NCBI GenBank assembly: GCA_018656865.1
Contig: JABHYO010000150.1
Span: forward strand, 1 to 64,000
DNA: 64,000 bases
Direction: 5' to 3'
Source of the DNA: Gammaproteobacteria bacterium
GTDB taxonomy: Bacteria > Pseudomonadota > Gammaproteobacteria > Pseudomonadales > Azotimanducaceae
Position 1 is the first letter of the stretch. Each line of letters starts with the position of its first letter. The notes under the pieces were generated by a model. That model did no database searches. It was not told where the DNA came from and saw only the letters and a program-made list of their open reading frames with translations. Positions 11,291-22,407 of this stretch are shown here, one piece after another. The position numbers were made by a program, and so were the translations under genes.

Positions 11291-13057
11291 CTACCTCCCT
11301 CTCAGAAATAAGCCATCAAGCTCAGCCAAACTCAACTCACACCATGTCGGTCTGCCATGATTACACTGACCACTGCGCTCTGTTTCTTCCATATCCCGGA
11401 GCAAAGCGTTCATCTCCGCAATAGTCAGCTTTCGGTTAGCTCTGACGGAGCCATGGCAAGCCATGGTTCCCAGTATCTCATCCCGATGCTGCTCAATTCG
11501 CCGGCTTTCGCCGTACTCCGAGAGATCCGAGATCACATCCCTTACCAGGGATTCAATATCGCTTTTAGCCAACAAGGTAGGAACGGTGCGAACGATCACC
11601 GACTCAACGCTGGCTCGATCGATCTCAATGCCCAGAGTTTCAATCGCCGCCTGTCTATCTGCTATCAAATCCGCTTCGGTCTCACTGACACTGATGGAAA
11701 CAGGTACCAACAACGGCTGGCTTTTGATCCCTTCCGCATCACAGGAAGTCTTCAGGTATTCATAGGTGATGCGCTCATGGGCCGCATGCATATCAACGAG
11801 CACCAGACCATTCGCATTTTCGGCAAGAATGAAAACCCCATGCAATTGTGCGATGGCGTAGCCCAGAGGCGGCAGACTGGCATCCTCTTGTTCCGGAAAC
11901 GGCGTGTCATCCCTTGCGAACATTTGCTGTAGTACACCAGCCGAGTCGGCAGAACCATGTGTCAACGAGCGTTGTGTCGACGAGCCTCTGCCAAACATCA
12001 TAGGTGACTGCCTCAGCGTCGTAGCTTCTTCAGGCCGGGGTTCAGCGACCGCCGTATCAGCAGGTCTTACCTCCGCTAATACGTGATGAATCGTTCGAAA
12101 TAGAAAGTCATGAACGTCACGACTTTCGCGAAATCGCACCTCATGCTTTGTGGGATGAACGTTGACGTCTACCAGTCTGGGATTGATGGAAAGAAAAAGG
12201 CTGTAAACCGGATTTCGACCATGATAGAGCACATCTGCATAGGCCTGTTTGACCGCATGGGTAATGACCCTGTCTCGAATGATTCGACCGTTAACGAAAA
12301 AATATTGCTGATCCGCCTGACTTCGCGAATAGGTTGGAAGCCCAATCCAGCCTCGCAGTTCCATACCGGCTCTCTCTTCCGAAAAGAAAACTGCATTCTC
12401 CAGAAACGCCTGCCCGAAAATGCTGGCGATCCGATGGGACTCATCGTCGCCGGCATACTGCCTGACTTGCTTACCATTGTGAGAAAGAGAAAAACTGACT
12501 TCAGGATGACTTAGGCTGATTTTACGTACCACGTCCTCGACCTTGAGGAATTCGGTACGCTCAGTTCGAAGAAACTTTCGCCGGGCAGGTGTGTTGAAAA
12601 ACAGATCACGAACTTCAACGGTGGCTCCCCTGGGATGGGGTGCGGGCGTGACTTCAGCGCTCATATCAGAACCAGTCGCTTCGACAGCCCATCCCTCCGA
12701 ACTGGTCTCTGATGTATTCGTCGTCAGTTTCAGCTTCGAAACAGACGCGACACTGGCAAGAGCCTCTCCGCGAAAACCCAGTGTCTTGATTGCCGTCAGA
12801 TGGTCCAGTTCTGATATCTTACTGGTCGCATGCCTTGCCAGAGCGAGCGTGAGATCGTCCGGGTGAATACCCTGGCCATTGTCCGTAACACGAATCAGTT
12901 TGCTGCCGCCGTTATCGACGTCAACTGCTATTCTCTTCGCTCCGGCGTCCAACGCATTTTCGATGAGTTCCTTGACCACGGACCCGGGTCGCTCGACTAC
13001 TTCACCGGCAGCAATCTGGTTAGCCAGCCTTTGATCCAGAAGTGCGATTCTTTGCAT
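11291..13057 (-). CDS. mutL: DNA mismatch repair protein MutL
   Basis: LANQIAAGEVVERPGSVVKELIENALDAG; GFRGEALASVASVS. Confidence 0.97.
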   Translation of the reverse strand: MQRIALLDQRLANQIAAGEVVERPGSVVKELIENALDAGAKRIAVDVDNGGSKLIRVTDNGQGIHPDDLTLALARHATSKISELDHLTAIKTLGFRGEALASVASVSKLKLTTNTSETSSEGWAVEATGSDMSAEVTPAPHPRGATVEVRDLFFNTPARRKFLRTERTEFLKVEDVVRKISLSHPEVSFSLSHNGKQVRQYAGDDESHRIASIFGQAFLENAVFFSEERAGMELRGWIGLPTYSRSQADQQYFFVNGRIIRDRVITHAVKQAYADVLYHGRNPVYSLFLSINPRLVDVNVHPTKHEVRFRESRDVHDFLFRTIHHVLAEVRPADTAVAEPRPEEATTLRQSPMMFGRGSSTQRSLTHGSADSAGVLQQMFARDDTPFPEQEDASLPPLGYAIAQLHGVFILAENANGLVLVDMHAAHERITYEYLKTSCDAEGIKSQPLLVPVSISVSETEADLIADRQAAIETLGIEIDRASVESVIVRTVPTLLAKSDIESLVRDVISDLSEYGESRRIEQHRDEILGTMACHGSVRANRKLTIAEMNALLRDMEETERSGQCNHGRPTWCELSLAELDGLFLRGR

Positions 13058-14427
13058 CAGCCGGGGGGTATCTTCAGTTTCTGTCCAACTCGGATGGTAT
13101 CACTTCGCAGGCCGTTTATTTCCTTCAATCGCTTGAAACTGACACGATAGCGAGAGGCAATCTCAGAGAGGGTGTCGCCCCTTTCTATCACGTGGGTGAC
13201 CGCTGGCTGATTATTGCCCTGTTTGACCCAGGCGAGATAGGAACCAGCTGGTGGATTGCTCTGCATAGAAGAACGCACACCATTGAAAATAGCTTTTGCC
13301 AGCTTTTTCTGGTGACTCCTGGTGCCCAGTTTCCTCGCTTCACCGGGATTCGAGATGTATCCAGTCTCGATCAGAAGCGAAGGAATATCCGGCGACTTTA
13401 GAACGGCAAAAGCCGCCTGCTCAACATTCTTCTTATGCAGTTTATTGACCCTGCCCAACCGCGTCAGCACCTCGTTCCCCATTTCCAGGCTGAACGACAG
13501 GCTGGCAGTCATCGACAAATCCAGCAACACTCCAGCGAGCAAATCGTCTTTGTCGTCCAGAGACACACTGCCGACACCGCCAATCAGATCACTGCGATTC
13601 TCCTTCTCCGCCAGCCAACGTGCTGTCTCACTGGTGGCACCCTTCTGAGAGATGGCATAGACCGATGCGCCACTGACCTTCGGTGTCTTGAAAGCGTCTG
13701 CATGTATAGAAAGAAAGACGTCTGCCTGACTCTTGCGTGCAATCTCCGTACGCTGACGGAGCGCGATAAAGTAATCGCCTTCCCGAACCAGCACGGCTCT
13801 GAATCCCGATTCCTTCTCGAACATCCGCCTAAGATTCGTGGCAATACCAAAGACCACATCTTTCTCGTAAAGCTTACCGGGGCCGATAGCTCCCGGATCA
13901 TCCCCCCCATGACCGGCGTCAATGGCAACAATGACGTCCCGCATCTGGGTCAGTGACTTTTCTGATTTCTGGACTACCGGTGTCTTGGGCCTGTCCTTAT
14001 CATATAAATCAATCACCAGGCGATCGCCGTACTGCATGATTGGCTTCAAAACAAAACTTCGTGGATGCACTTCTCCTAATAGATCGAGTACAACCCTAAC
14101 GTCCTGATTCTTGTTTCTTTTTGATGTCCTGATAGCCCTGATCTGAGTGCCATCCAATTGGAGCCTGCCAATATCCACCTTGAGTTCCGCCGACTCGATG
14201 TCGATAACCAGACGGTGTGGATTGCTCAGGGCAAACACCTTGTGATCCACCGGCTGACCGAGGTCGAATACAATTCGGGTTCGTTCCGGTGAGGGTCGCA
14301 CTCGTAAGCCGTCGATTTTCGTCACGGCTGCAGAAACCTTTGCGGTGCAAAGGCACATAATCACTACCAGCAGAAGGACTTTCAGCAGGGTCAGGTTTGA
14401 TCGTATGTCTTCGACAGGGAATCGCAA
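13057..14427 (-). CDS. N-acetylmuramoyl-L-alanine amidase (AMIN, Amidase_3 and LysM domains)
   Basis: AIDAGHGGDDPGAIG, LLIETGYISNPGEA, C-terminal LysM (THVIERGDTLSEIASRYRVSFKRLKEINGL); AmiB/AmiC type. Confidence 0.93.
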   Translation of the reverse strand: MRFPVEDIRSNLTLLKVLLLVVIMCLCTAKVSAAVTKIDGLRVRPSPERTRIVFDLGQPVDHKVFALSNPHRLVIDIESAELKVDIGRLQLDGTQIRAIRTSKRNKNQDVRVVLDLLGEVHPRSFVLKPIMQYGDRLVIDLYDKDRPKTPVVQKSEKSLTQMRDVIVAIDAGHGGDDPGAIGPGKLYEKDVVFGIATNLRRMFEKESGFRAVLVREGDYFIALRQRTEIARKSQADVFLSIHADAFKTPKVSGASVYAISQKGATSETARWLAEKENRSDLIGGVGSVSLDDKDDLLAGVLLDLSMTASLSFSLEMGNEVLTRLGRVNKLHKKNVEQAAFAVLKSPDIPSLLIETGYISNPGEARKLGTRSHQKKLAKAIFNGVRSSMQSNPPAGSYLAWVKQGNNQPAVTHVIERGDTLSEIASRYRVSFKRLKEINGLRSDTIRVGQKLKIPPG

Positions 14428-14861
14428 ATTGACTCGCCGTCCCGTGAATTCGCTTGAATGCTTATGTTCCGTTTTTCACCGCATACATCAATAGCAATCT
14501 CAAGGTCATGGTGAGGCAAATGACCTGCCGCTTTCTCCGGCCACTCGACGAGACAAAGTCTATTCTCACCAAAATATTCATCAATACCGATGTATTCGAG
14601 TTCATCAGGATGGCTCAGTCGATACAGATCGAAATGAAAAATGTCCCTTTTACCAATTCGATAGGGTTCTACCAATGTGAAGGTCGGGCTTTTTACAGCA
14701 CCTTCATGCCCCATGGCATGAATTAAACCTCGACACAGCGTCGTCTTACCAGCTCCAAGATCACCCTTGATGAGGACGCTGCCTTCGCCGTCAAGTTGAT
14801 GTGCGAGTTCCCCACCAAGCTTCAGCATGCCGGTCTCGTCTTCTATGTGGATGGTGATCAT
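14391..14861 (-). CDS. tsaE: tRNA threonylcarbamoyladenosine biosynthesis ATPase TsaE
   Basis: GDLGAGKTTLCRGLIHAMGHEGAVKSPTFTLVEPY. Confidence 0.95.
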   Translation of the reverse strand: MITIHIEDETGMLKLGGELAHQLDGEGSVLIKGDLGAGKTTLCRGLIHAMGHEGAVKSPTFTLVEPYRIGKRDIFHFDLYRLSHPDELEYIGIDEYFGENRLCLVEWPEKAAGHLPHHDLEIAIDVCGEKRNISIQANSRDGESICDSLSKTYDQT

Positions 14862-16384
14862 TGATTAACCAGTTGCCTGATACCCGGTAGCAGCTCTGTT
14901 GCCAGCAACCCCCTTTCACCTTGACCTGCAACCAGCCTGTCTGCTGCTAACGAGTGCACTACGGCGCCAAGCCTCGCGGCTTCACCACCGGCCAGTCCTT
15001 GGGCCAGCAGACCGCCAATAGTCCCTGCCAGCAGGTCGCCCATACCCGCGACAGACATGCCCGGGTTACCAAAAGGACAGACGCTGACTTGACTCCCATC
15101 AGCAATCAACGTACCTGCACCTTTAAGGACAATGTTGCCGCAGTAGCGTTTCTGCAGTTCAAGTACCGAATTAAGGCGGTCCGATTGGACCCGGACCTCA
15201 TTGTTTAGCAGCCGATTGGCTTCGCCGGGGTGCGGGGTCAATACCCAGTCATGGTTCGAGAACGGTTGTTCCGCGAGCAGATTAAGGCCATCGGCATCGA
15301 CTACCACCGGCAGTTTGCCGCCTGTCACCGCGGAAAACATTTCTCGACTCCAGTCGCTTCGACCTAAACCGGGACCGACCACCGCGATTGTCGCTCGATC
15401 CATGAGTGCTGCCAGCTCACCTGCCGTGTCGATGCCTCGGGCCATGACTTCAGGCCGTCTCGAAACAATGGCCGCCACGTTTTCCGGTTTCGTTGCTACA
15501 CTGACCATACCGGCACCTGAGAACAAGGCCGCTTCTGCCGCCATTGCAACGGCTCCGCCCATGCCGGTGTCACCTCCAATGATAAGGACATGCCCATGAT
15601 CAAGTTTGTGTGCATTTCGATGCCGAGGATTAACCGACCGAATCAGGTCATCGTAGTCCAGAATATTGGCTGTCGAAGGCACCTGCTGGAAAACGGCATC
15701 CGGCACTTCAAGGTCGGCGAATTGGATTTCGCCGGCATATTCCGGTCCATCACCAGTCATCAACCCGAACTTTCTACCGATAAACGTAATCGTCAGATCA
15801 GCTCTAACGCATATACCCAGAGATACACCTGTATCCGCTGAGAGGCCAGATGGCAGATCAACCGCTACTACCGGTTTGTCTAAACCGTTGATATTACGGA
15901 TCGTAGCGGCATAATCTTCTCTCACTTCACCGGAAACGCCTGTGCCGAGCAGAGCATCGACGATCAACTCAGCGTCTTCCAACGCTTCATCAGGTGAATT
16001 CACTTCAACGCCGTTTTCCCGACAGAAGTTGTAAGCGGATGCAGCATCGGTTCCCTTTGCCGGTTCACGGCCAACCAGACCCACCTGAACGGTTAAACCT
16101 TTGGCTTTAAGCAGACCCGCTATAATGAACCCATCCCCTGCATTGTTACCTGAACCGCAGAGTACGGCTACGCGCCCGGGATTAGGCCACCGGCCCAGCA
16201 TTGCATCCACGCACGCCTGTCCCGCCCGCTTCATCAGCGTTATCCCTGGAATACCCTCTTCCTCGATCGTGACACGATCCAGTTCTCGTACCTGTGCTGC
16301 GGTATATAGAAGATTCACGGCCTTGTTCACGAATTCACAAACCCTGATTATATGCCAATCATGACGTCCATTGACTGGCAACAC
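14858..16384 (-). CDS. nnr: Bifunctional NAD(P)H-hydrate epimerase/dehydratase (start probably internal to this ORF)
   Basis: YjeF_N (CGSGNNAGDGFIIA) plus carbohydrate-kinase-like domain (GPGLGRSDWSR, GNPGMSVAGMGDLLAG). Confidence 0.93.
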   Translation of the reverse strand: MLPVNGRHDWHIIRVCEFVNKAVNLLYTAAQVRELDRVTIEEEGIPGITLMKRAGQACVDAMLGRWPNPGRVAVLCGSGNNAGDGFIIAGLLKAKGLTVQVGLVGREPAKGTDAASAYNFCRENGVEVNSPDEALEDAELIVDALLGTGVSGEVREDYAATIRNINGLDKPVVAVDLPSGLSADTGVSLGICVRADLTITFIGRKFGLMTGDGPEYAGEIQFADLEVPDAVFQQVPSTANILDYDDLIRSVNPRHRNAHKLDHGHVLIIGGDTGMGGAVAMAAEAALFSGAGMVSVATKPENVAAIVSRRPEVMARGIDTAGELAALMDRATIAVVGPGLGRSDWSREMFSAVTGGKLPVVVDADGLNLLAEQPFSNHDWVLTPHPGEANRLLNNEVRVQSDRLNSVLELQKRYCGNIVLKGAGTLIADGSQVSVCPFGNPGMSVAGMGDLLAGTIGGLLAQGLAGGEAARLGAVVHSLAADRLVAGQGERGLLATELLPGIRQLVNQ

Positions 16385-17425
16385 CTGACCGATGAAATCA
16401 CACTCTGGGGCAAAGAGCTTGGTTTCTCAGCAATCGGCATATCCGATATAGAGCTGAACGCACATCAGCAGAAGCTCGATGCCTGGCTGGCGAAGGAATA
16501 CCACGGTGAAATGGACTACATGGCACGGCACGGAGATCTTCGCAGCCATCCCGAGAAATTGCACACCGGCACCGTTTCTGTCATCACGTTCCGCCTCGAC
16601 TATCTCGAAAAGGAACCCAACCCCAAGGATCTACTGACGAGCGACGGTCATGCCTACATATCGAGGTATGCGCTTGGCCGTGATTACCACAAGGTGATTC
16701 GCGGCAAGCTGAAGAAACTGGTCACAAGAATGGAGGACTATCTGGTCGCCTACGATTTCAACGGATTCAGCTCTCGAGTCTTTACTGACAGCGCGCCTAT
16801 ACTCGAAAAAGCGTTGGCCGAGAAGGCCGGCCTGGGCTGGATTGGCAAAAATACACTTCTGATCAACGAGCGAGCGGGTTCCTGGTTTTTCCTTGCGGAA
16901 ATTCTGACCAACCTGCCTCTGCCCGTGACCCCGGACGCTCAGCAGAACCGGTGTGGGTCCTGTACCGCCTGCATTGACATCTGTCCCACAAATGCAATCG
17001 TTGCCCCCTATCAGCTGGATGCCAGACGCTGCATTTCGTACCTGACGATTGAGCACAGGGGCTCCATTCCGGAACCATTTCGTGCGGCGATGGGAAATCG
17101 CGTCTTTGGCTGCGACGACTGCCAGATTGCCTGCCCATGGAACCGTTATGCGCAGGATAATGCAGAGCCGGATTTCTCCCCAAGGCACGGGCTGGATTCG
17201 GCCCAACTGCTGGACCTGTTTTGCTGGTCTGAGGATGAATTTCTTAAAAAAACCGAAGGTTCGCCAATCCGACGAACCGGTTATCTGGGCTGGTTGCGTA
17301 ATCTGGCTGTCGGTCTCGGAAACAGTCCTGCGCAGGCCGGACTGACAGCTGCGTTAAATCAGAAAAAGGGTATCTCAGATCTCACTGACGAACACATCGA
17401 CTGGGCACTAAACCAGCCCCGCTAA
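16352..17425 (+). CDS. queG: Epoxyqueuosine reductase QueG
   Basis: [16 protein letters not shown] and [14 protein letters not shown] Fe-S motifs; divergent from the nnr-tsaE operon. Confidence 0.95.
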   Translation: MPIMTSIDWQHLTDEITLWGKELGFSAIGISDIELNAHQQKLDAWLAKEYHGEMDYMARHGDLRSHPEKLHTGTVSVITFRLDYLEKEPNPKDLLTSDGHAYISRYALGRDYHKVIRGKLKKLVTRMEDYLVAYDFNGFSSRVFTDSAPILEKALAEKAGLGWIGKNTLLINERAGSWFFLAEILTNLPLPVTPDAQQNRCGSCTACIDICPTNAIVAPYQLDARRCISYLTIEHRGSIPEPFRAAMGNRVFGCDDCQIACPWNRYAQDNAEPDFSPRHGLDSAQLLDLFCWSEDEFLKKTEGSPIRRTGYLGWLRNLAVGLGNSPAQAGLTAALNQKKGISDLTDEHIDWALNQPR

Positions 17426-17976
17426 CCAAGATTGAAGAAATTATCGCGGTAATACCTGAGTTCTTCGATGGATTCCTTGATGTCGTCCAGTGCACGGTGA
17501 ACATTATTTTTGACGATGCCATTCGCGACATCCGGGCGCCAGCGAGCCGCCAGTTCTTTAACTGTACTGACATCAAGATTTCGGTAATGCAGATAGGCTT
17601 CTAGTTCAGGCATATATCGGACCAGGAATCTGCGGTCCTGACCAATGCTGTTGCCGCACAAAGGCGACTCGCGATTGACGACATGCTCTTTCAGGAAAGC
17701 CAGTGTGCCTTCTTCAGCCTCTCGCTCAGTCACACCTTCTGATCGAACACGCTCGATCAGACCGGATTCCGTGTGGTGCTCGGTATTCCACTCATCCATA
17801 CCGGCAATCACCTCGTCAGACTGACGCACATAGTAGACGGGTCCTTCTGCGAGGAGCTTGAGATTGGAATCCGTAACCAGGGTGGCGACTTCCAGAATTC
17901 TGTCGGTATCGGGTTCAAGACCCGTCATCTCCAGATCCATCCACACCAGGTTCTGGTTTGTCGAATTGTCAGTCAT
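17422..17976 (-). CDS. orn: Oligoribonuclease
   Basis: [27 protein letters not shown] DEDDh exonuclease. Confidence 0.97.
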   Translation of the reverse strand: MTDNSTNQNLVWMDLEMTGLEPDTDRILEVATLVTDSNLKLLAEGPVYYVRQSDEVIAGMDEWNTEHHTESGLIERVRSEGVTEREAEEGTLAFLKEHVVNRESPLCGNSIGQDRRFLVRYMPELEAYLHYRNLDVSTVKELAARWRPDVANGIVKNNVHRALDDIKESIEELRYYRDNFFNLG

Positions 17977-18113
17977 GTTGTTTCCAACGGCCCGGGACGG
18001 CCTATATTAACTGAAAAGCCCCGTGCGTCCCCAAGGATAATTGTAAGTACTTGGTAACGGAGCACCTCTCAGAACAGTGTAGAATAGCCGCTCCTTTTAT
18101 ACCGGAAACATCC

Positions 18114-18923
18114 ATGCTGCCACTGCTGGTTGAGCCAGAGACCCTTGCGCCGCTACTTGGCAATGAAGGTATCGCAATAATCGACCTGTGCGCTGACGAG
18201 AATTATCACCAAAATCACATACCGGGTGCTATTCACGTGTCGCCGATGGAGTTGGTCTCGGGAGTGAGGCCAGCTGTCGGTAAACTGCCTCCCGTCGACA
18301 GACTCAAGAACCTGTTCAGCCGTATTGGATACTCTAGGGAGAAGCATTTCGTTGCCTATGATGATGAAGGCGGCGGCTGGGCGGGTAGATTTCTCTGGAC
18401 CCTGAATGTGATTGGTCATGAAGGCGGATCACTGCTCAATGGGGGGCTGATCGCGTGGGACGCGGCCAATCTACCCCTAACCAATGAAATACCGGCAGTT
18501 ACACCGACCGATGTCGACATCACGATTCACCCCGACCGGATCGCCGAAAAAGAAGATGTCCTAAACAGTCTCCAAGACAACAGGATTCAGATCTGGGATG
18601 CCCGATCTGCAGAGGAATACGCAGGGACGAAGGTCGTGGCGGATCGCGGCGGCCATATACCAGGCGCCATCAATCTCGACTGGCTCGATCTGATGGATCG
18701 CGACCGAGCGCTTCGTCTGAGAGAAGACCTGAGTGCCGTTATTCACGACAAGGGCCTGGATACAGCGGAAACCGTGATCACTCACTGCCAGACACATCAC
18801 CGGTCCGGGCTGTGCTATTTCGTCGGCAGGCTACTCGGTCTCAATATCAAGGCCTATCACGGCTCCTGGTCCGAATGGGGCAACGATCCTGATACGCCCA
18901 TCGACAATCCCGCAGCTGACTAG
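18114..18923 (+). CDS. Sulfurtransferase with two rhodanese domains
   Basis: Rhodanese signatures; ORF track begins at 18051 but MLPLLVEPETLAPLL at 18114 is a more plausible start; active-site-like CQTHHRSG. Confidence 0.85.
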   Translation: MLPLLVEPETLAPLLGNEGIAIIDLCADENYHQNHIPGAIHVSPMELVSGVRPAVGKLPPVDRLKNLFSRIGYSREKHFVAYDDEGGGWAGRFLWTLNVIGHEGGSLLNGGLIAWDAANLPLTNEIPAVTPTDVDITIHPDRIAEKEDVLNSLQDNRIQIWDARSAEEYAGTKVVADRGGHIPGAINLDWLDLMDRDRALRLREDLSAVIHDKGLDTAETVITHCQTHHRSGLCYFVGRLLGLNIKAYHGSWSEWGNDPDTPIDNPAAD

Positions 18924-18943
18924 CGGCCGGCTCGTTCTCGCGG

Positions 18944-19735
18944 ATGTTTGTTTTTCTTCAGAAACTCCTACCCAAGCACCTGCTTAGCAGACTAGTGGGC
19001 TGGCTTGCAGAATCCGAGATTGCTGCGATAAAAAGCCCCTTTATCAGCATTTTCTGTCTGTTCTACAGAATCAATCTGGATGAAGCCGAAAGATCCAGGC
19101 GCAGTGACTACCGTAGTTTTAATGACTTTTTTACCCGATCACTGAAGCCTGGCGTACGTCACATCGAAGGCAAGACCTGTAGCCCGGCAGACGGAACGGT
19201 CGCCGCCCTCGGTGAGATTAACGACAACACCCTGATTCAATCAAAAAAACACAGCTATACGGTCGGGACACTATTGGCGGAGGATACTGCGGATTTTGAT
19301 GGAGGCTCCTTCATCACCATCTACCTGGCACCACACAACTACCATCGAGTTCACGTACCCAAAACTGCCGAATTACACAGAACCTGCTACCTCCCCGGCG
19401 AACTCTTTTCCGTAAACCAAGCTACCGCTGAACAACTACCCGGACTGTTTACCCGAAACGAACGGCTTGTCTGTCGCTTTCGCACCGGCGACGGCCCCAT
19501 GGCAGAAGTGCTGGTTGGCGCCATGCTGGTTGCAGGGATCAAACCCATCTGGCTCGATCGAGCCTACAAACCCAGACTGGAAGTGACGACAGAAATGAAA
19601 CGAATCTTTCAACAGGGCGAAGAACTGGGCCAGTTCCAGATGGGGTCAACGGTCATACTGCTGTTCAGCCAGCGAGTCAGTTTCTGCGTAGAGGAGGGTG
19701 AAGAAGTCCGCTTCGGTCAGCCTATTACGGCCTAG
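18944..19735 (+). CDS. psd: Phosphatidylserine decarboxylase proenzyme
   Basis: FNDFFTRSLKPGVR, pyruvoyl-processing region QMGSTVILLF. Confidence 0.92.
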   Translation: MFVFLQKLLPKHLLSRLVGWLAESEIAAIKSPFISIFCLFYRINLDEAERSRRSDYRSFNDFFTRSLKPGVRHIEGKTCSPADGTVAALGEINDNTLIQSKKHSYTVGTLLAEDTADFDGGSFITIYLAPHNYHRVHVPKTAELHRTCYLPGELFSVNQATAEQLPGLFTRNERLVCRFRTGDGPMAEVLVGAMLVAGIKPIWLDRAYKPRLEVTTEMKRIFQQGEELGQFQMGSTVILLFSQRVSFCVEEGEEVRFGQPITA

Positions 19736-20639
19736 CTTCATTGAGTGTGTCGGCTCCCCACAGCACCATCGCCAGACGATCAATGCCAAGGGCAATACCC
19801 GCATATTGTCCAATCTGACCTGTCGCCGCGATCAATGCAGCATCATCCGGCACCTCGGGTTTCGCCAGTTCGCGGCGCAAGCGATTATTTTCAGCGAATC
19901 TTTTTTTCAGTTCGGCAACGTCATCGAGTTCCTGATAGGCGTTGGCGAGTTCGATTCCCCCAATATAGAGTTCAAAGCGATCAGCAACCGTATCGCCCTC
20001 CAGGGTTGAATTCAGTTCTGCCAGAGCCGCCTGGCAAGCCGGATATTCGTAAACGATGGTTGGCTTCTCCAGTCCAGGTTCGATGTGTGTCGAAAAAAGA
20101 GCATCGAGAACATCACTGAGTCCGGCATCCTCACCAAGATGATCCAGATCTTTCGCCAGGCTCTTCAGGGTTTCTAGATCAGCCTGGTGTGGATTGAGAC
20201 CGAAGCGGTCTTCGAATAGACGGTGGTAGGAGACCCGGTCAATGGTGTTGAACTCTAGCCCTGGCGGGTTCAGTTCCTCGACAATGAATTCAATCAGTGA
20301 AACAAGATCATCCATCAGCTCCGTCAGTGTATATCCCAGGCGATACCATTCCAGCATCTGAAATTCGACACTATGTCGACTACCCGTTTCACCGCCACGA
20401 AAAGCTGGACAGATCTGATAAATACTGGCCCCATGCGCACCAAGCAGGCACTTCATGGCGTATTCCGGCGACGTTTGAAGATAAAGCGGCGGCGAGGTGT
20501 TGGTCATCAGGTTCTGGAGATGAGCTTCACTTGAGCCGGAATCCCGCAGAACCGGTGTAACGACCTCCAGTACACCTTCTTGATGGAAGTAGGCTCTTAT
20601 CGCCCGCGCCAGATCGCTTCTGAAGGCAAGCATGGACAC
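19725..20639 (-). CDS. epmA: EF-P-(R)-beta-lysine ligase EpmA (GenX/PoxA/YjeA)
   Basis: Short LysRS-like catalytic domain without anticodon-binding domain; adjacent to efp. Confidence 0.93.
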   Translation of the reverse strand: MSMLAFRSDLARAIRAYFHQEGVLEVVTPVLRDSGSSEAHLQNLMTNTSPPLYLQTSPEYAMKCLLGAHGASIYQICPAFRGGETGSRHSVEFQMLEWYRLGYTLTELMDDLVSLIEFIVEELNPPGLEFNTIDRVSYHRLFEDRFGLNPHQADLETLKSLAKDLDHLGEDAGLSDVLDALFSTHIEPGLEKPTIVYEYPACQAALAELNSTLEGDTVADRFELYIGGIELANAYQELDDVAELKKRFAENNRLRRELAKPEVPDDAALIAATGQIGQYAGIALGIDRLAMVLWGADTLNEARP

Positions 20640-20648
20640 AGGAACTGG

Positions 20649-21221
20649 CTACTGTTTTACGCGGTTCTGATATTCGCCGGTGCGCGTATCGACCCGGATG
20701 ACTTCGCCGATATTGAGAAACAACGGCACCTTCACCACAGCGCCAGTACTCAGAGTTGCCGGTTTTGAACCGCCGCTTGCGGTATCTCCCTTAAGACCAG
20801 GGTCGGTCTCGGCTATCTCCAGTTCAACAAAGTTGGGCGGAGCAACGGCTATCGGGACCTCGTCCCAGAGTGTCACTGTGACTTTGTCCGTTTCCTTCAA
20901 CCACGGAATGCTTTCTTCAACAGCAGATTTATCAGCAGCGAGTTGTTCGTAGCTGTCATCGGTTTTCATGAAGTGCCAATATTCACCGTCGTTGTATAGA
21001 TACTCCATGTCATGTTCCATGACATCAGCAGCCTCTATTGATTCGCCGGATTTAAAGGTCCGCTCCCAGACCCGGCCGGTTTTCAGGTTCTTTAATCTGA
21101 CCCTATTGAAGGCCTGACCTTTTCCCGGCTTGACGAATTCATTTTCGACGATACTGCATGGATCGCCTTCCAGCATGACCTTAAGACCGGACTTGAATTC
21201 GTTGGTAGAATAGCTCGCCAT
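20649..21221 (-). CDS. efp: Elongation factor P
   Basis: [38 protein letters not shown]; start assigned to the internal Met at 21221. Confidence 0.95.
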   Translation of the reverse strand: MASYSTNEFKSGLKVMLEGDPCSIVENEFVKPGKGQAFNRVRLKNLKTGRVWERTFKSGESIEAADVMEHDMEYLYNDGEYWHFMKTDDSYEQLAADKSAVEESIPWLKETDKVTVTLWDEVPIAVAPPNFVELEIAETDPGLKGDTASGGSKPATLSTGAVVKVPLFLNIGEVIRVDTRTGEYQNRVKQ

Positions 21222-21247
21222 TACATCAATGCTCTTAAATTCCTTCA

Positions 21248-22276
21248 ATGCCAATCATAACCTTAAGCGATTCAGGATTGAACAAATCTCAGCAGAGAGA
21301 GCAGTCACATGGCTGGCAGTGGTACATGCAAAATGCTGTTCGTGACATTACTGAACTGGCTGACACCCTCGGCCTGGAACTGGAAGAGGTACCGACTGAC
21401 TTTCCCCTGATCGTGCCAAGAACCTTTCTCGAACGCATGCAACATGGTAACGCCGACGACCCTTTACTACTTCAGGTTCTACCCAGACACTCTGAGAATC
21501 TCAAGCTTCCAGGGTATCTGAACGACCCTTTGGATGAGCAATCGATTGCAGACGGTACCGGTCTTTTGCAAAAGTACGCGGGAAGGGTTCTCATCATGGT
21601 AACCGGCACTTGTGCCGTTAACTGCCGATACTGCTTTCGGCGACACTTCCCCTACGAGGATCATCAGCCCGATAAGGCAGCCTGGAAGAGTATTATCGAT
21701 CGCATTACGGCCGACGACAGTGTCCGGGAAGTCATCCTGAGTGGCGGTGACCCACTCGCTATTAACGACCGTCACCTGAAGGTAATGCTCAGCACGCTTG
21801 CCGCTATTCCCCATATCAGGACTATTCGCTTTCACACCAGACTGCCGGTCGTGATTCCCCAGCGAATCTGTAGCGAACTGCTGGACTGCCTTGGCAACCT
21901 GGAGAAAAATCTGGTCTTCGTTCTGCACATTAATCATCCTCAGGAGATCGACGAGAATGTTGCCAACGCCATGGCCAGACTCAGGTCCACGGGGGCCAGT
22001 CTGTTAAACCAGAGCGTTCTTCTCAAAGGAATCAACAACTCCACCGATATACTATGCGACCTTTCTCACGCGCTATTCGACGTGGGCGTCCTTCCCTACT
22101 ACCTGCATCTGCTAGACCCTGTCGCGGGGGCGGCCCAATTCAATGTGACCGAGCATGAAGGCATCGCCCTTCTCGACGCGGTCAGGCGAAAAATATCAGG
22201 CTACCTGGTACCGACACTTGTCCGGGAGGTGCCGGGTGAAGAAGCCAAGCGACCGGTCCCCAGCGCATCCCTGTGA
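21248..22276 (+). CDS. epmB: EF-P beta-lysylation protein EpmB (lysine 2,3-aminomutase-like)
   Basis: Radical SAM CxxxCxxC ([15 protein letters not shown]) and divergent neighbour of efp. Confidence 0.94.
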   Translation: MPIITLSDSGLNKSQQREQSHGWQWYMQNAVRDITELADTLGLELEEVPTDFPLIVPRTFLERMQHGNADDPLLLQVLPRHSENLKLPGYLNDPLDEQSIADGTGLLQKYAGRVLIMVTGTCAVNCRYCFRRHFPYEDHQPDKAAWKSIIDRITADDSVREVILSGGDPLAINDRHLKVMLSTLAAIPHIRTIRFHTRLPVVIPQRICSELLDCLGNLEKNLVFVLHINHPQEIDENVANAMARLRSTGASLLNQSVLLKGINNSTDILCDLSHALFDVGVLPYYLHLLDPVAGAAQFNVTEHEGIALLDAVRRKISGYLVPTLVREVPGEEAKRPVPSASL

Positions 22277-22407
22277 TATAGTACTCAGGTCCTGTCCGAA
22301 AATTTGACACCCTGATGCGGGTTTCCTGATAACCGATTGTATCGGTCAATATCACCTTGGAATATCGCACCAGTTTGCCTTGAAAACAGCCTTTTTCGGA
22401 TGGAAAC

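Noticed and set aside
22295-22400. Inverted repeat TCCGAAAA...TTTTCGGA flanking the leader of the FimX-like gene, considered as a c-di-GMP riboswitch
   Set aside because: Arms are only 8 bp with a ~90-nt loop and I could not match GEMM-I conserved elements; chance is plausible.
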